A DNA stretch of 8,329 nucleotides from Ruminococcus sp. (GCA_003488415.1 DNLQ01000144.1:1-8329); one strand, 5' to 3'. Shown: positions 1 to 7,174, counted from the first letter of the stretch. Program-made: numbers and translations. Notes: generated by a model not told the origin, from the letters alone.

Positions 1-2
1 CT

Positions 3-770
3 CCGGAAGGCTACATACGCACAGGTCTGATGTTTGAGGGAAAGGACTTCCTTAAAGATCTCACCGCCGAAAAGCTGACACGTTTCTTCACTGACTGCTG
101 TACTGTTCTGCACAACGATTATTCCTCTGACGATCTGTACACAGTTTATAGTTCGATCTCAGACGGGATCCCGGATGAATACTGCTTTACCCCCAGGTAT
201 ATCTACGGTCTGACAGAACCTGTATTCATGGCTGTCGGAGCTGTGAACGGATTTGAGAACGATTACAACATTCTTTTTTCCGGCGATGACATAAAGACTA
301 CGGATATGGAATATCGTCTGGGAATATCCGAGGACAGCCGCAGCTTCGTGCCGGTATGCAGTCTTGCAGTTGCCGAGGCTGGAAAGAACCACGAGGATGC
401 TGTAAGGTTCATCGGATACGCACTCCGCAGCGAGAGTCAGTCCACCGAGCAGCATGACGGCTTTCCCGTGAACAGTGATGCCCTCAGCGGTTTTTTAAGA
501 AAGTACAAAGGAAAGTGGTCGAATGAGACCAGAATGTCGATCCCGACATTCTCCGGCGATTCTGAGCTTCTGACAGTGAAGTGGCCGGATAACCGCAACG
601 GCGCAGAATTCTCCAAATTCGTGAAAACGCTTGATGAACCCCTGGTAATAGACTACAGCACAAGAGGAATAATCGAGGACGCCGGAACGAAGTGTTTGCT
701 CGGCTCACTCACTCCTGAGGAGGCAGCTTTGACGGCAATGCGTCAGCTTGAGCTGAAAATGAAGGAATGA
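3..770 (+). CDS. ABC transporter solute-binding protein, sugar type (C-terminal part, 5' truncated by window)
   Basis: This frame is open from the first full codon of the window (position 3) to TGA at 768-770, giving 255 residues. The ATG at 30 lies inside the reading frame and is probably not the true start, because type 1 sugar-binding proteins are usually 400-550 residues with an N-terminal lipoprotein signal. The call rests on three things: the stretch EDAVRFIGYALRSESQS, typical of the late helix of this family (a residue block ending in a Ser/Gln-rich 'seevQ'-like motif); the final helix SLTPEEAALTAMRQLELKMK, typical of the family's C-terminus; and the two MalF/MalG-type permeases directly downstream. 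It would sit outside the membrane, tethered as a lipoprotein, and hand substrate to the permeases. The substrate cannot be told from the sequence. The stop overlaps the next start as ATGA, indicating translational coupling. Family call is fairly firm; start and ligand are unknown. Confidence 0.8.
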   Translation, partial: PEGYIRTGLMFEGKDFLKDLTAEKLTRFFTDCCTVLHNDYSSDDLYTVYSSISDGIPDEYCFTPRYIYGLTEPVFMAVGAVNGFENDYNILFSGDDIKTTDMEYRLGISEDSRSFVPVCSLAVAEAGKNHEDAVRFIGYALRSESQSTEQHDGFPVNSDALSGFLRKYKGKWSNETRMSIPTFSGDSELLTVKWPDNRNGAEFSKFVKTLDEPLVIDYSTRGIIEDAGTKCLLGSLTPEEAALTAMRQLELKMKE

Positions 771-1615
771 CAAGCGGATCAACTCACCGGAAGAACCGGG
801 CGTATCTGCCGTTTCTGCTGCCGGGACTTGCAGGTGTGACACTGTTCACATTTCTTCCCTTTGCGGACTCACTGAGGCGTTCGTTCTTCACCTCATCAGG
901 CAGATTCGCAGGGCTTGAAAATTTCGCAGTTACGATAGATAACGAGGCGTTCAGGCTGGCTGTATGGAACACGGCAAGGTTCACTGCGGTGAGCCTGCCG
1001 CTGCTGATAGTATCGGCGTTCATACTCGCCTATCTGCTTTGCCGGTTGAAGTTCTGCGGAGTCATACGCTCGGTGCTTCTGTTTCCTATGGCAGTACCAA
1101 CAGCGGTGCTGGTGCTGATATGGAAGATACTTTTCAGCGATAACGGCTGCATTAACGGCATACTCGCCTCCCACGGGATAGAGGGGATACAGTTCCTTGA
1201 TTCCGGAGCGTCATTCTGGCTGTTGGTGATGAGCTTTCTGTGGAAAAATCTGGGCTACACCGTGCTGCTGTGGATGACAGGCATCATCGGGCTCCCTGCG
1301 TCCATCACGGAGGCTGCAAGGGTGGACGGAGCAAATGAACGGCAGGTGCTTGTGAAGATAATGCTGCCGAACCTGCGTCCTACCCTCTACACCATAACCA
1401 TAATCACCTTCCTGAATTCGTTCAAGGTGTTCAGAGAGGCTTTCCTTGTGGCAGGCTCTTACCCCCATAAGAGTATGTATCTCCTCCAGCATCTTTTTAA
1501 CAACTGGTTCGTGAATCTTGACCTTGATAAAATGGCTGCGGCTTCGGTAATAGTGTTCGCAGTGATATTTGCAGCAATAATGCTTCTGCGAAAGGTGTGG
1601 AACAATGAGAACTGA
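767..1615 (+). CDS. ABC sugar-type permease, MalF/UgpA family
   Basis: This 282-residue integral membrane protein is one of the two channel-forming subunits of a carbohydrate-type (CUT1) importer. A first membrane segment lies at about residues 13-32, followed by an extracytoplasmic loop and further segments at about 68-92, 100-122, 148-175, 207-220 and 258-275. The cytoplasmic EAA loop that docks the ATPase is clear: EAARVDGANERQ starts at residue 182, with the conserved Gly at 188 and LPNLRP at 200-205. Length fits the short form of the family, which lacks the extra domain of E. coli MalF. The ATG overlaps the upstream stop (ATGA), with purines just before it but no well-spaced Shine-Dalgarno, so its translation probably depends on ribosomes finishing the binding-protein gene. 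It pairs with the next gene; no ATPase is encoded in the visible operon. Confidence 0.92.
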   Translation: MTSGSTHRKNRAYLPFLLPGLAGVTLFTFLPFADSLRRSFFTSSGRFAGLENFAVTIDNEAFRLAVWNTARFTAVSLPLLIVSAFILAYLLCRLKFCGVIRSVLLFPMAVPTAVLVLIWKILFSDNGCINGILASHGIEGIQFLDSGASFWLLVMSFLWKNLGYTVLLWMTGIIGLPASITEAARVDGANERQVLVKIMLPNLRPTLYTITIITFLNSFKVFREAFLVAGSYPHKSMYLLQHLFNNWFVNLDLDKMAAASVIVFAVIFAAIMLLRKVWNNEN

Positions 1616-2465
1616 CAGAAAAAGAATGAAGAATATAGCGCTGTATCCGTTATTTATACTTCTGTGCGCCGTCATCATATCTCCGGTATACCTGGCGGTG
1701 ATACTTCCTTTCCGGTCACCGGAGGAGATAAATGATGTCCTGGAGCCGCTGAACAGCAGCGACAAAGGCTTTTCACACATCGGGCTTTTCGCACAGTATC
1801 CCACTATAGACAGCTTCCGGGAGCTGCTGGTATACACGCCGGAGTTCTACAAGGTGTTCTGGAACTCGATGCTGATAGTGGGCGGGATACTTTTCTTTCA
1901 GCTCCTTACAGGGATACCCTCGGCATGGGCGTTCTCACGTTTTGATTTCCGTGGAAAGAAGCTGCTGTTCGATCTTTACGTGATATTCATGCTCCTGCCG
2001 TTCCAGGTGACTATGCTTTCACAGTATATCATGCTTGATAAGCTGTCACTTATCAACACAAGGCTTGCCGTGATGATACCGGCTATATTCTCCACATTTC
2101 CGGTGTTCATGATATACCGTGGATTTGCGGACATACCGGGTGATATAGCTGACTCTGCACGCATTGACGGCGCAAATGAATGGCAGGTGCTGAGGCACAT
2201 TGGTCTGCCGCTCGGAATGCCGGGGATACTTGCCTGCGTGGTGCTGTGCTTCCTTGACCTGTGGAACATGGTGGAGCAGCCTCTTGCATTCATAAAGGAC
2301 AAAAAGCTATACCCTCTCTCTCTGTATCTCCCCATGCTCGATACAGATAACGGGAGCATGATGCTTGCAGCTGCAGCAGTTACGCTGATACCCGCAGCAT
2401 TCGTATTCATCATCGGACAGGATCACCTGGAGCACGGAATCATTTCCTCTGCACTGAAGGAGTAA
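1605..2465 (+). CDS. ABC sugar-type permease, MalG/UgpE family
   Basis: This 286-residue protein is the second transmembrane subunit of the importer. Membrane segments are seen at about 13-35, 86-110, 121-142, 153-171, 205-222 and 253-271. The EAA loop reads DSARIDGANEWQVLRHIGLP from residue 183, so the usual first Glu is Asp; Gly-189 is kept. The C-terminal GQDHLEHGIISSALK is the typical MalG-type tail that enters the ATPase-permease interface. It overlaps the end of the previous permease by 11 bases. An AAAGGTG at 1591-1597, seven bases before the ATG at 1605, supports this start; Met-8 is a weaker alternative. Co-translation with MalF-type and binding-protein genes supports a single importer complex. 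The substrate is not predictable from this gene. Confidence 0.92.
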   Translation: MRTDRKRMKNIALYPLFILLCAVIISPVYLAVILPFRSPEEINDVLEPLNSSDKGFSHIGLFAQYPTIDSFRELLVYTPEFYKVFWNSMLIVGGILFFQLLTGIPSAWAFSRFDFRGKKLLFDLYVIFMLLPFQVTMLSQYIMLDKLSLINTRLAVMIPAIFSTFPVFMIYRGFADIPGDIADSARIDGANEWQVLRHIGLPLGMPGILACVVLCFLDLWNMVEQPLAFIKDKKLYPLSLYLPMLDTDNGSMMLAAAAVTLIPAAFVFIIGQDHLEHGIISSALKE

Positions 2466-2468
2466 GAC

Positions 2469-3863
2469 ATGAAAGAAGGATTCAAGACAAGGGCAGTGAA
2501 GTATTTCATCGGTTTCCTGGCACTAATGTTCATAATGACCTTTGTTTCAAGAGCACTGTTTGCAGCCAGACTGCCCAAGGTCACCTGCACCTCGTTCACT
2601 GTGCAGCCCGTGGTACACAGTATAGAGCTTGACGGTTATCTCGAAGCCCTGAGAAAAGTACCGGTATACGTTCCGGCAGGTCTGAGGATAAACACGGTGC
2701 GGGTAAAAAGCGGTGACAATGTGGCAACAGGTACGGTGATGATCCGTCTCGACTGCGGCTACCTGGACGAGAAGATAGCAGAGCTGGAGAAGGAGCTTAA
2801 AGATGCCATGGAGGATCCCCGGAGTTATTCCTCCGAGGGGCAGGTGCCTCTGTTCACCGAGCCGGGTATGCGTATCAGGGAGATATGCGTCAGAACCGGA
2901 GATACGGTATCTCAGGGGGATACTCTCGCCAGGATAGATATGGATCACCTGGGAAGATATACTGAGCAGCTCCGGCGTGAGCTGAATGACGATGTTATCA
3001 TGATGAACAAGCTCCGTGAAGCAGGGGACGATCAGTCCGCAGACGCAATGGCAAGCGGCATTGACATGAAGAAAAGCGAATACGACAGGTATAAGGCGGT
3101 ATACGAGTCCGGCGGTACACTTACTGCACCCATAAGCGGTACGGTGACTGACGTACAGATAACCACCGGAGGTATTACCTCAGACAGTGCTGCGGTGCTC
3201 CTGAGTTCCTCACCTGAGGTAGGCGGAGCGGCAGAGCTGTACCGGAACAAGCTGTCAGAGCTGCGGGAGCTCCGTGAAAAGGACGGTGAGATAAGCAGTC
3301 CCACAGGAGGAGTGGTGACGGAGGTATTCGTAGTCAGCGGCGGAATGACCTCTGAGACAGCTTCCTTCATCATATCCGATTCCATTGAGGGCGTGGTGTT
3401 CTCAACTGAGTTGTCGTCTGCGGAGACGAGATACATCTCCCCAAAGGATACCGTTGATCTTATATTCCGGGGCGGCAGGATAAAGCGTGAGGACTGCGAG
3501 GTAAAGCGCATCATAAAGGACGATCAGGGCGGCGGCTTCAAGGCAGAGGTATCGCTGGATAGTGACGGGCTGAATGTCGGTGAACCCGGACAGATGAAGC
3601 TGATAGCCGGATCGGATGAGGGCAATATGTGCGTACCTCTGGCAGCTCTGCATGAAAGCTCCGGAGCCGGGTACATCTACTGTCTCGAAGTCAGCGAGAG
3701 TTTTCTCGGAAAGGAATACACCGTCCGTCGGAAGGACATCAGCGTCATCGACAGCAACAAGAGTATTGCGGCGATAGAGGGTGCGGAGATCGACGCTGAC
3801 ACAAAGATAGTACTGACCTCCAGCAAGGAGCTTGGTGACGGACAGAGAGTCCGGCTGACATAA
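2469..3863 (+). CDS. Membrane-anchored HlyD/RND-type adaptor with four lipoyl half-motifs
   Basis: This 464-residue protein has one N-terminal membrane segment (about residues 12-32) and a large extracytoplasmic part. Four barrel-sandwich (biotinyl-lipoyl-like) half-motifs are visible. Two are of the first-half type: residues 66-95, with RVKSGDNVATGTVMIRLD, and 127-157, with VRTGDTVSQGDTLARID. Two are of the second-half type: 217-245, beginning LTAPISGTVTDV, and 274-303, beginning ISSPTGGVVTEV. Charged helices lie between them: a short one at 98-114, a longer hairpin-like stretch at 158-213 and one at 254-272. Residues 305 to the end resemble the beta-barrel and membrane-proximal domains of periplasmic adaptors. 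Such proteins normally link an exporter to outer components; in Gram-positives they partner MacB-like or peptide exporters. Here it follows the sugar-type permease genes with a 3-base gap and AAGGAG at 2457-2462, and no exporter gene follows before the terminator. Family is clear; partner and function are not. Confidence 0.85.
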   Translation: MKEGFKTRAVKYFIGFLALMFIMTFVSRALFAARLPKVTCTSFTVQPVVHSIELDGYLEALRKVPVYVPAGLRINTVRVKSGDNVATGTVMIRLDCGYLDEKIAELEKELKDAMEDPRSYSSEGQVPLFTEPGMRIREICVRTGDTVSQGDTLARIDMDHLGRYTEQLRRELNDDVIMMNKLREAGDDQSADAMASGIDMKKSEYDRYKAVYESGGTLTAPISGTVTDVQITTGGITSDSAAVLLSSSPEVGGAAELYRNKLSELRELREKDGEISSPTGGVVTEVFVVSGGMTSETASFIISDSIEGVVFSTELSSAETRYISPKDTVDLIFRGGRIKREDCEVKRIIKDDQGGGFKAEVSLDSDGLNVGEPGQMKLIAGSDEGNMCVPLAALHESSGAGYIYCLEVSESFLGKEYTVRRKDISVIDSNKSIAAIEGAEIDADTKIVLTSSKELGDGQRVRLT

Positions 3864-3865
3864 AG

Positions 3866-3903
3866 ATACCCCGGAAGGCTGTATGCGCAGCTTTCCGGGG
3901 TAT
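3866..3903 (+). terminator. Strong hairpin terminator, possibly bidirectional
   Basis: A 16-bp inverted repeat (3866-3881 with 3888-3903, one G-U pair, six-base loop TATGCG) begins three bases after the adaptor stop codon. The stem core is CCCCGGAA/TTCCGGGG. The downstream tail TATTGTTCTCC is only moderately T-rich. On the opposite strand the hairpin is followed by CTTTATGTC, so it may also stop the convergent metal-uptake operon, whose last gene ends about 115 bases away. The hairpin is seen directly; the terminator role is inferred. Confidence 0.75.
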
Positions 3904-4019
3904 TATATTGTTCTCCGAACTGACTCCTCAATTTTCCTGCTTGTCCTGACAGCGATATACTTAGTCAGAAAGACTTGAAATACGCAATGATTCTCCGGGA
4001 GCTGATGGGCGATCAATGG

Positions 4020-4502
4020 TTATGACTGAGGAATATCCCCGATATCCGTTATCTCTGCGTCAAGAAGCTGACAGTATGTACCGTAGTTCTCCTTGTACCA
4101 GTCAAAGCTGCCGGTAACAGTAATTTCCGAATCGACCGGAGGGTAATCATCCGGATATATTTTAGAGTCCTTGAGTACGAATTCTATTCCCTGACTGCAG
4201 CAGGCAGCTGCGTCAGCAATAAGGACTGCGAAGTATTCCTTTCCGGTTTGCTCATCCTTGTAATAAGAGAACTTACCGTTCATTTTTACGCTTTTTCCGA
4301 CATAGGAATCGGCATTGTTTATCATGTCGTACACCTGACCGTATACCATGCTTGAACTGAGCTGAGTGAGGTCAACATCATACCCGTCTTGTACAGCAGA
4401 GGAGCTGACGGAAGAAGAAGTATCAGTACTGCCGCATCCGGTGAGCAGCATTACAGACATAAGTACAGATGCAAGGAGAGTAAAGGGTTTACAGTTTTTC
4501 AT
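4020..4502 (-). CDS. Small lipoprotein resembling the YcgQ/DUF1980 C-terminal domain, in the metal-uptake operon
   Basis: The 160-residue product has a lipoprotein signal: a basic start, a hydrophobic core, then LLTGC with the lipidated Cys at 23. A Ser/Thr-rich linker runs from about 24 to 37. The folded part (about 55-156) reads as a small beta-rich, OB-like domain: NADSYVGKSVKMNGKFSYY, then FAVLIADAAACCSQGIEFVL, then SEITVTGSFDWY. The paired Cys-101/Cys-102 in an 'ADAAACC' context resembles the conserved 'CCAADA'-type motif of the C-terminal domain of the YcgQ (DUF1980, TIGR03943) family, which has been linked to zinc handling through its association with COG0523 metallochaperones. It starts six bases after znuB, so it is probably co-transcribed with the transporter. 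I infer an extracytoplasmic metal-binding or metal-delivery accessory. The lipoprotein call is firm; the family match is from memory and moderate. Confidence 0.75.
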   Translation of the reverse strand: MKNCKPFTLLASVLMSVMLLTGCGSTDTSSSVSSSAVQDGYDVDLTQLSSSMVYGQVYDMINNADSYVGKSVKMNGKFSYYKDEQTGKEYFAVLIADAAACCSQGIEFVLKDSKIYPDDYPPVDSEITVTGSFDWYKENYGTYCQLLDAEITDIGDIPQS

Positions 4503-4508
4503 TTCGGT

Positions 4509-5414
4509 CTACCTGCCTTTCCTGAATACGGAGATTATACTGAATACGATAAAAACGGCTATGTCAGCAGCCACTATAGTTGAGCCGACGGGAGTTGAGT
4601 AAAGAATTGAGAGAATGATACCGATCCCGGCGCAGAATACTGATATGACAGCCGAGCAGATCACCACACCTCTGAAGCTGCGGAGTATGCGCATTGCAGA
4701 AAGTGAAGGGAATATGATAAGCGCTGAGATCAGCAGAGAGCCGACAAGATTCATGGCAAGAACTATGATAACGGCAGTTATCACAGCTTTCATCAGGTTA
4801 TAAGCACCGGCATTGACTCCGGAAGCTCTTGTGAAATTCTCATCAAAGGTGACGGCGAATATCTTGTTATAGAATACGATGAATGCTGCTATAACTATAA
4901 CAGCCATGATCATGCAGAGGATAACGTCCGATCCTTTAAGGGTAAGGATCGAGGTAGAGCCGAAGAGAGTGCTGCACACATCACCTGAGATATTTGAGGA
5001 GGATGGAAACCGGTTCATAAGAATGTAGCCTATTGCAAGGGCTCCCACAGATATCATGGCAACCGCTGCATCACCCTTGATATGTGTATTCTGTCCCGTT
5101 CGTAGGAGCAGTACAGCCGCCAGTATCGTGACCGGAAGAACAATTGCTGTATGATTGTTCTGACTGAGGATCTCTGCTATCCTTCCGGTACTCTCCGAGC
5201 CTATAGCCTTAAGTCCGAAGGTTATGACGGAGGACACAGCGATAGCCCCGAATGCTACGTGTGAAAGACCGTCACCTATGAAGGAGAAGCGTTTCAGCAC
5301 CAGGGTAACGCCGAGCAGAGAAGCACACAGTGAGATAAGAAGACCGACGATCACAGCATAGCGGACGAAATCGAAGGTAAAGTAGTATTTCAGTATTTCA
5401 AGCTGTTCAGCCAT
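4509..5414 (-). CDS. znuB: Metal (zinc/manganese-type) ABC transporter permease
   Basis: This 301-residue integral membrane protein belongs to the ABC-3 family (ZnuB/TroC/MntB), which forms the channel for divalent metal uptake. Typical motifs are GDGLSHVAFGAIA at 47-59, CSTLFGS at 147-153, VGSLLISALIIFPSLSAMRI at 224-243 and STPVGSTIVAADIAV at 273-287. About eight to nine hydrophobic segments are spread over the chain. The frame is open further upstream to 5582, but that extension lies wholly inside znuC and has no membrane-protein character. The ATG at 5414 has AAGGAGG (5424-5430) nine bases upstream and was therefore chosen. One base separates it from the znuC stop. Family call is firm; zinc rather than manganese or iron is inferred from the operon as a whole. 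Confidence 0.93.
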   Translation of the reverse strand: MAEQLEILKYYFTFDFVRYAVIVGLLISLCASLLGVTLVLKRFSFIGDGLSHVAFGAIAVSSVITFGLKAIGSESTGRIAEILSQNNHTAIVLPVTILAAVLLLRTGQNTHIKGDAAVAMISVGALAIGYILMNRFPSSSNISGDVCSTLFGSTSILTLKGSDVILCMIMAVIVIAAFIVFYNKIFAVTFDENFTRASGVNAGAYNLMKAVITAVIIVLAMNLVGSLLISALIIFPSLSAMRILRSFRGVVICSAVISVFCAGIGIILSILYSTPVGSTIVAADIAVFIVFSIISVFRKGR

Positions 5415-5415
5415 A

Positions 5416-6192
5416 TTACTCAGCCTCCTTTTCTGCCGCAGAAGCGCCGTATGTTTCTTCTGCTGCAAGGAAGCTCTGTCCGACGCCGCTTGCGGTATAT
5501 TCTGAGACAGAGCCGAAGAACAGCTGACGGTGGCTTCCGATATGAAGGATATGGCTTGCATAGCGTACAGCCGCAGCCACATCGTGTGATACCATAATGA
5601 TCGTTATTCCTTGTTTGTTGAGGTTGGAGATAAGCTCATAGAGATCAAGCTGGGCACGTGGATCAAGTCCGGTAACAGGCTCATCCAGGAGCAGCATCTT
5701 TCTTGTAGCGCAGAGCGCACGGGCAAGGAGTACTCTCTGCTGCTGACCGCCTGAAAGATCACGATAGCAGCGCCTTGCAAGATCGTCAATGCCGAGCTGT
5801 TTCATAGTGCTTTCTGCAAGCTGCTTTTCATCACGGTTATAGAAAGGGCGCAGACCAGTCTTTGCAAGGCAGCCTGAGCGAACTATTTCACGTACCGATG
5901 CCGGAAAATCACGCTGTACCACAGTCTGCTGCGGGAGGTAGCCTATCTCGTTTGCCTTGACACCGCCGCACCACTCTATCTCACCTGACATCTGGGGACG
6001 CAGACCGAGTATTGCTTTGATAAGTGTACTCTTGCCGGAGCCGTTCTCGCCGAGAATACACAGGTAATCGCCCTGGCTGACGGAAAAATCAAGTCCTTCG
6101 GTAACGGTCTGACCTTCATATCCCAGGGACGCTTTTTTGCATACGAGCTGCCTGGTCTTTTCCTTTTTGCTGTTTTTTGTTTCTTCCTTCAT
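5416..6192 (-). CDS. znuC: Metal ABC transporter ATP-binding protein
   Basis: This 258-residue cytoplasmic ATPase powers the metal importer. All nucleotide-binding elements are intact: Walker A GENGSGKST (48-56), Q-loop YLPQQ (85-89), ABC signature LSGGQQQR (146-153), Walker B LLLDEP (167-172), D-loop GLDP (175-178) and the H-loop His-203 in MVSHD. The motif string YLPQQTVVQRDFPASVREIV is typical of the ZnuC/MntB ATPase group. A short Lys/Glu-rich N-terminal extension (1-15) precedes the domain, and the C-terminus ends in a Glu/Ala-rich tail. The start codon overlaps the znuA stop by one base (TAATG), with a GGGAGG at 6203-6208 ten bases upstream. It works with the neighbouring permease and binding lipoprotein. 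Confidence 0.95.
   Translation of the reverse strand: MKEETKNSKKEKTRQLVCKKASLGYEGQTVTEGLDFSVSQGDYLCILGENGSGKSTLIKAILGLRPQMSGEIEWCGGVKANEIGYLPQQTVVQRDFPASVREIVRSGCLAKTGLRPFYNRDEKQLAESTMKQLGIDDLARRCYRDLSGGQQQRVLLARALCATRKMLLLDEPVTGLDPRAQLDLYELISNLNKQGITIIMVSHDVAAAVRYASHILHIGSHRQLFFGSVSEYTASGVGQSFLAAEETYGASAAEKEAE
5424..5430 (-). promoter_or_regulatory. Ribosome binding site that fixes the znuB start
   Basis: AAGGAGG on the minus strand lies nine bases before the ATG at 5412-5414 and inside the last codons of znuC. It argues against the longer frame opening at 5582. Confidence 0.8.
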
Positions 6193-7163
6193 TAATCCAT
6201 AGCCTCCCGGAGAGCTGTAAGGTTTTGCTCCATGATCGAAAGATAAGATGTACCGGTATCGGTGACAGACTGCATTGAATCGAGCTGAACGATCTTCATG
6301 TCCTTGTTGTCTGAGCTTTTGATAATTGACTCTGCGATAGAGTTGTCGGAATTTTCTATAGTATAAATAGTATCAGCACCGATCTTGTCAGCCTTGTCAG
6401 CAAGGAAAGCGATAGTTTCAAAGCTGGCTTCAGTTTCAGCGGAGCAGCCGATGAATGCGGCATAATAATCGAGACCGTAATCATCTGTGAAATAACGGAA
6501 GGGGAAGCGGTCGCCGAAGATGAGAGTTTTCTTGTTCTCCGGAGCTGATGCGAACAGCTCGCTGAACTGACTGTCAAGGTCATTCAGTTTTGCGGTATAG
6601 GCTGCAAGGTTCTCTCTGTAGGTGTCAGCATTAGCCGGATCAACAGTGCAGAGGGTGTCGGTAAGTGCGGAGCAGGCAGTCTCAGCGTTCCTGAGTGAGA
6701 GCCAGATATGTTCATCATACTCCGGACCTTCCTCTTCATCCTCCTCGTCCTCCTCGCTCTGCATACCCTCTTTAAGTTCCTCCTCCTTCAGGGAGCTGCC
6801 GACGGCATCCATAAGGGATATTACCTGCATATCCTTGTTTTCAGCCTGAGCAAGTGCATCCTTTACCCAGGCATCTGATTCGCCGCCTACGTATATGAAT
6901 ACATCGCATGAGGAGATCTTGATTATATCCTTAGCGGTAGGCTGGAAGCTGTGGATATCCGTGCCGGAGTCAACGATCCTTGTGATCTCAGCACTGCCGG
7001 GGTTGCTGCCGGTTATTTCTCTGATCCAGTCATATTCCGGGAATATAGTGCATACTATGCTGAGTTTATGGCTGACCGGAGGCGCTGTGCTTCCGCAGGA
7101 TGTAAGTGATGCAGCTGTGAGTGCTGCAAAAAGAACGGTAGAAACGAATTTGGAAAATCTCAT
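6192..7163 (-). CDS. znuA: Metal-binding lipoprotein of ABC transporter (ZnuA-like, cluster A-I)
   Basis: The 323-residue product captures metal outside the cell and gives it to the permease. It has a lipoprotein signal with SLTSC, Cys-23 being the lipidated residue. The mature part begins KLSIVCTIFPEYDWIREITG, as in cluster A-I binding proteins. Metal ligands that can be recognised are His-71 (TDIHSFQPT) and His-152 (YDEHIWLSLRNA); Glu-270 in TIENSD is a likely fourth. The third ligand region reads FGDRFPFRYF (217-225 area), where classical ZnuA has His and PsaA-type proteins have Glu, so Asp-218 may substitute. The variable loop before His-152 is very acidic (residues 137-151) instead of His-rich. 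A long central helix would span roughly 177-205. The ATG has GGAGG (7170-7174) six bases upstream. It is first in the operon, under the promoter and operator at 7186-7236. Family is certain; zinc is the likeliest but not proven ligand. Confidence 0.92.
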   Translation of the reverse strand: MRFSKFVSTVLFAALTAASLTSCGSTAPPVSHKLSIVCTIFPEYDWIREITGSNPGSAEITRIVDSGTDIHSFQPTAKDIIKISSCDVFIYVGGESDAWVKDALAQAENKDMQVISLMDAVGSSLKEEELKEGMQSEEDEEDEEEGPEYDEHIWLSLRNAETACSALTDTLCTVDPANADTYRENLAAYTAKLNDLDSQFSELFASAPENKKTLIFGDRFPFRYFTDDYGLDYYAAFIGCSAETEASFETIAFLADKADKIGADTIYTIENSDNSIAESIIKSSDNKDMKIVQLDSMQSVTDTGTSYLSIMEQNLTALREAMD

Positions 7164-7169
7164 TATAAA

Positions 7170-7174
7170 CCTCC
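7170..7174 (-). promoter_or_regulatory. Ribosome binding site of znuA
   Basis: GGAGG on the minus strand, six bases before the ATG at 7161-7163. It supports the chosen start, which also begins a complete lipoprotein signal peptide. Confidence 0.75.

Noticed and set aside
30..32. ATG at position 30 as the start of the solute-binding protein.
   Set aside because: The frame is open to the window edge, there is no signal peptide after this ATG, and the resulting protein would be far too short for the family.
1211..1837. A 208-codon open frame on the minus strand across the two sugar-type permease genes.
   Set aside because: It lies wholly antisense to two well-supported permease genes, its product has no recognisable domain, and its composition is that of a shadow frame.
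4366..4602. Two small plus-strand frames across the lipoprotein/znuB junction.
   Set aside because: Both are antisense to supported genes, and neither has a recognisable domain or convincing ribosome site.
5415..5582. A longer N-terminus for znuB reaching back to 5582.
   Set aside because: The extension overlaps znuC completely and is unlike the family, while the ATG at 5414 has a well-placed AAGGAGG.
6622..6849. Plus-strand frame encoding a run of serines, which at first looks like a secreted low-complexity protein.
   Set aside because: The serine run is the reverse complement of the acidic-loop codons of znuA; there is no ribosome site or other support.
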